From assembly GCA_024699855.1 (NCBI GenBank), contig JAMPIQ010000002.1, forward strand, positions 2,108,001-2,172,000: DNA of 64,000 nucleotides, written 5' to 3'. The notes under the pieces are model-generated. The model searched no databases. It was not told the DNA's origin and saw only the letters and a program-made list of their open reading frames with translations. Below, piece by piece: positions 60,489 through 64,000 of the stretch (position 1 is its first letter; each line of letters starts with the position of its first letter). This DNA comes from Aphelenchoides besseyi (taxonomy: Eukaryota; Nematoda; Chromadorea; Rhabditida; Aphelenchoididae). The translations under genes were made by a program, and so were the position numbers.

Positions 60489-62711
60489 ATGAAACTGTAC
60501 GGTCTTATAGTTATCGTACTTCTCTCGTTACTAAACGGTCAGAATGCTCAGGAAAAAGGAGTGAAAGTTAATTGCGAGAAAAATCAGTTCGAATTGGATG
60601 ACAAACCGTTTCGTTACATTGCCGGTGAAGTTCATTACTTTCGAATTCCACAACAACTGTGGAATGATCGACTACAACGAATGCGAGCTATGGGTCTCAA
60701 TGTTGCTCAAGTCTATGTTGCTTGGAATTGGCATGAAGAACAGGAAGGAGTGTAAGTCGAGATATAACTGCAAGAATAAGGTCAAACTGGGTTTAGGTAC
60801 AATTTTGAAGGTGATCGCAATCTTCGCGAATTCCTGAAGTTGGCCGCCGACAATCAGCTTTTCGTCAACTTACGAATGGGTCCATACGCTTGTGCCGAAT
60901 GGGAACAAGGCGGATTGCCGTGGTGGTTGCTCAGTTATCCGAATATCGAATTACGTTCCAGCAAAGAACCGTGAGTTTGTATTCAAGTAATCACGTCAAT
61001 GCGAATTAAGATTCCTTGGACTTGCAAAGAAATGGATGAAACGTTTGGTTGATGAAGTGAAGGATTTGCAATATCCGGATGGTCCAATTATTCTCGCACA
61101 AGTGGAAAACGAATACGCAAGCTATGGGTGTGATCACAATTACATGAATCAATTGACAAGTTCAATGAAAGAATACGGAATGAATCGAGCATTAGCATAC
61201 ACGACTGACGGTCCGTGGAACGTCGCGTGTGGAGTTGGAGAAGGCGCATATCCGACAGTTGATTTCGGCGTAAACAATCAAGGACAAGTGAGCAATTACT
61301 TTGGGAAACAACGTGAAATCGCGAAGTGTGGACCTTATGTTAACTCAGAATTCTATACGTAAAATCAATTGACTTTAATTTTGTGTTAATTTCGAGTTTC
61401 AGTGGTTGGTTTGATTCTTGGAATCATTCACATACCGGATATCCATCTTCAAAAGAAGTTACTTCAACTATTGACTACATGCTTAAGTACAATGCTTCCT
61501 TTTCATTCTACATGGCTCACGGCGGCACGAACTTCGGTTTCTGGAATGGAGCAGAAAAAGATTCGTTTATTATTCAATCTTACGACTACGGATCACCGAT
61601 CACAGAAGGCGGTCAGATCACAGAAAAGTACTTGGCCATTCGACGTTACATCAAAAAACTGGATAACTGGTCGAATCAACCACTGGCTGTTCCTCAAAAC
61701 CACAGGTTGGTCAGGCGAATGAGCCTTCCAATCACCTATTGTTTAGTTCTTTTACGTTTACGAAAATGCCCGCTCGTCGTTTAAACGGCAGTTTAGTGGG
61801 TTTGCTTTCGAAAGTGAAGCAAAACTGCAAGACCGTGAATGAACCGGAGAACTTTGAGAAGTTCAATCAATCTTACGGTTATGCAATCTACTCAACAGAC
61901 ATGCCGATGGGGGTCACCCCGAAGAAATTGTACATCGAATTCCTGCGCGATTTGGCTTATGTTTTCATTGGCGATGAGTATCAGGTAATTGAAATAACTA
62001 CTTCTACATAACATCTGTGTAATAAGGGCTGGCTTGGAGACTGCACTATTGATGTTTGTTTTAAACGCGAACTTCGACTGAATCCAAAAGCTAACGGAAA
62101 ACTCCGAATCGTCGTCGAGAATTTGGGACGTTTGAATTTCGGAGTTGGACGGGATTATAAGGTATGATTATAAGATGAAAGTGAATTCAATTCGCTTTAG
62201 GGAATTCGTTCATCTGTTTACCTTAACGACATGGTTTTGACTGACTGGGAAGAATGCGGAGTGAATAGCAAAAAGCTTCCGTCGATGGTCGATGAATTGG
62301 CTGCCGCTGGACCAACGGCTTTTGCTCCCGAAGATGCTCCTTCGGAACCGGGAATCTATTTGAGTGTTTTCAAATTGGATCATCATGAATCAGCGAGCGA
62401 CATCGGAGTGCACACGTTTTTCGATCCCATCAACTGGGGCAAAGGTCAATTGTTTCTGAACAACGTGAATGTTGGACGCTATTGGCCGTCAGCTGGACCA
62501 CAAGTAAAGAACCAAGTTCACAACAATATAACTCCGAGTTTAGCGTACGGTCTTCATTCCAGGAGTGTTCTTCGATTTGACTGGAAAAACGGATAACAAA
62601 CTCGTTCTTGTCAACTTCGAACCACGAGCTCCGGTTGGAAACTTTGATTTTGTTGGCGATCACATTTGGGATTCGTCTCCGAACTACAAAAGCCGTTGGA
62701 ATCGACCGTAA
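60489..62711 (+). CDS. Beta-galactosidase, GH35
   Basis: Eight exons: 60489-60751, 60797-60970, 61011-61358, 61403-61705, 61747-61984, 62027-62161, 62201-62503, 62544-62711; 643 aa. Signal peptide ([18 protein letters not shown]). The GH35 barrel has [63 protein letters not shown] (acid/base Glu) and [14 protein letters not shown] (nucleophile Glu), then [17 protein letters not shown]-terminal jelly-roll parts include [42 protein letters not shown] and [10 protein letters not shown]. It removes terminal beta-galactose from glycolipids and glycoproteins, most likely in the lysosome or secreted, as for vertebrate GLB1. Length is typical of the animal family. An in-frame ATG at 60462 exists, but the later one starts the signal peptide. 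Confidence 0.95.
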
Positions 62712-63141
62712 CTTCAAAATCAAAAATGAATTTTCAGTTGCTTTTTAAGTCTCGAACTTCTACTGATTAATAAACTTATTTTGTACACTAACCGTTGGCT
62801 AAACCATGACAACAAAAAACAACTTACACTTCCGAGTATCATCGAGAAACCGGGATTGTTGATTCGATGAATGGCGACTTAAAGATTAGATTTACAGTCG
62901 ACATATGTGAATGTAAATCGAATCGAGAAGACATCAAAGTAAGTCACTTCTTGAGATGACGACGATCAGCCCAATTATCGGATTCTTAGCTCGCTTTCGA
63001 TTACAAATCTTGATGGCGTTTTCCAATTCAATTTAAGTCAATGGGAATAAAAAGGTTGTTGCAAAAGCTCGTTATGAATTGATTCAATAGCTTCAAGTAT
63101 TCGAGTTGTCAGCCGTAAAATTTCGTTTAGTTGAAGCTAAA
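62712..63141. other. Spacer between beta-galactosidase and cystatin-like gene
   Basis: 430 nt; AATAAA of the beta-galactosidase near 62769. No gene seen. Confidence 0.4.
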
Positions 63142-63644
63142 ATGCAAAAGGGAATTCTTGTTCTTGTTTTTGTTTGCATCTTGAAGCAAACATTTGCAAC
63201 AAGAGTATTGGATTCGAATAGCCAACATGTTCAGGTAACCGACTTCTGACATGCGCTTCTACTTATCAACTGCAGGGTTTGGCCGAGTTCTCCGTGAGTT
63301 GGCTCAATCGCCATGTCAACCAGTTGCCACAGATTTTGATTTCGATTGTCAGTGCCAACGAAACCAGCGATTCGAATGATAATCGATTCTACTCGTTGCG
63401 TTTAGTTTGCGGAACACCTCGAACTTGCGATTTCGCTCGAGAAACCAAGAAAAAGCAAGTTGTTTTTGGTCATCACGTTAACAACCAATTCAGTCGTTTA
63501 TGTACTCTACGAGATGTCCGAAGAGTGGAGGTGTTAAACGTGAGACTCCGAGAAAACCGTAATCATCATCTCACGGTCATCGATGGAGTTCGAGAACCAG
63601 CGAAATTCAATCCGAAAGATCCGTTTGAATTCGGCGAACACTGA
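63142..63644 (+). CDS. Small secreted cystatin-like protein
   Basis: Two exons: 63142-63234 and 63276-63644; 153 aa. Signal peptide (GILVLVFVCILKQTFA). After it, GLAEFSVSWLNRHVNQLPQI and LISIVSANETS, then NRFYSLRLVCGTPRTC, have the helix-strand-strand order of a cystatin fold (A-x-F-A/S-V ... N ... Y-x-L-x-x ... C). The QxVxG inhibitor loop is not seen (SANETSDSND stands in its place), so protease inhibition is doubtful. The C-terminal 60 residues are basic and unlike cystatins. The fold assignment is tentative; the secreted small protein is firm. AATAAA lies just after the stop. Confidence 0.65.
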
Positions 63645-64000
63645 TTAGTGTATGAAAGTTGTTGTCGAATAAAAGTGTGTGAACGTGTTTGTTCTAAGGC
63701 GAAGAGAAGGTTGTGATTAGGTCAAAAGCCTCGTATATTCATTGCATTAACTTGATTCGGATAATCTTTGGAATCTTAAACGTCTGTTGTTCGTCCGTTA
63801 GAAAAGCTTGACTAAACCGAAGTTGTTTTTTATTCCGTAGATTTGACGTCTCAGAAGTGCAGTTAGTTACGTTGGAGTGAAGAGGTTGACTTGTTAATGT
63901 TGTTGCAAAAACAGAATAGAAAATCATTTTTCCAAGGAATTGGAGTTGAAAAAAAGGAGAACAAGTTGACTGTAGAGTCTCGGCTCGCAAAGTAAACTCC
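63645..64000. other. Downstream of the last gene
   Basis: A minus-strand 83-codon open frame (63739-63990) touches the window edge with no recognisable motif. Nothing else seen. Confidence 0.35.

Noticed and set aside
1..64000. tRNA, rRNA, CRISPR arrays, prophage or bacterial transfer
   Set aside because: I scanned by eye for tRNA B-box words, direct-repeat arrays and intronless bacterial-type genes and saw none; a tRNAscan or Infernal run would be decisive.

Overview
The window is nuclear DNA from a nematode, probably a chromadorean. The evidence is a set of nematode-type families: an O-acyltransferase-like membrane protein, a serpentine class-T chemoreceptor, a DUF229 protein, ShKT proteins, a Lipase_3 protein, FkbM methyltransferases and an FLP-34/NPF-type neuropeptide precursor. 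Genes are compact and split by very short introns (mostly 30-60 nt) with TTTCAG/TTTTAG acceptors. I cannot name the species. No rRNA, tRNA, CRISPR array or prokaryotic gene was recognised. The gene models below were spliced by hand; coding lengths divide by three wherever a full model is given, and exon edges are accurate to about 1-3 bases.

Left part (0-26 kb): an acyltransferase-3/SGNH protein (+), a two-finger zinc-finger protein with a Q-rich tail (-), a large CpG-rich gene-free block (5.6-10.3 kb), a minimal Ser/Thr kinase (+), a frame-broken Ly6-like gene (+), a small single-pass membrane protein (-), an Srt chemoreceptor (-), a second rhodopsin-type GPCR (-), an SLC26/SulP anion transporter (-) and a coiled-coil protein (+).

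Middle (28-40 kb) is a dense cluster: a DUF229 sulfatase-like protein (+), a secreted phospholipase A2 (-), an unrecognised 364-residue protein (-), a catalytic-domain-only PARP (-), TFIIH subunit p44 (+), GPN3 (+), MESD (-) and RanGAP (-). Three same-strand pairs about 150-180 nt apart (PARP/unknown, p44/GPN3, RanGAP/MESD) look like nematode operons.

Right part (43-64 kb): an FLP-34/NPF-like precursor (+), a secreted class-3 lipase (+), a second stand-alone PARP (+), two neighbouring ShKT proteins that share an unusual cysteine module (+), an FkbM methyltransferase (-), a purple acid phosphatase (-), a TPX2-like protein with RGRSPAPT repeats (-), a two-domain ShKT protein (+), a four-pass membrane protein whose second intron carries a 764-bp mariner-type element (-), a GH35 beta-galactosidase (+) and a small cystatin-like secreted protein (+).

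Many products are secreted, lysosomal or membrane-bound (beta-galactosidase, acid phosphatase, lipase, PLA2, ShKT, acyltransferase). I see no single pathway that unites them. The most informative points are the FLP-34 precursor, whose last amidation site is completed by a 13-nt terminal exon, the transposon in a 33-nt intron, the PARP paralogue pair and the unrecognised protein in the PARP operon.
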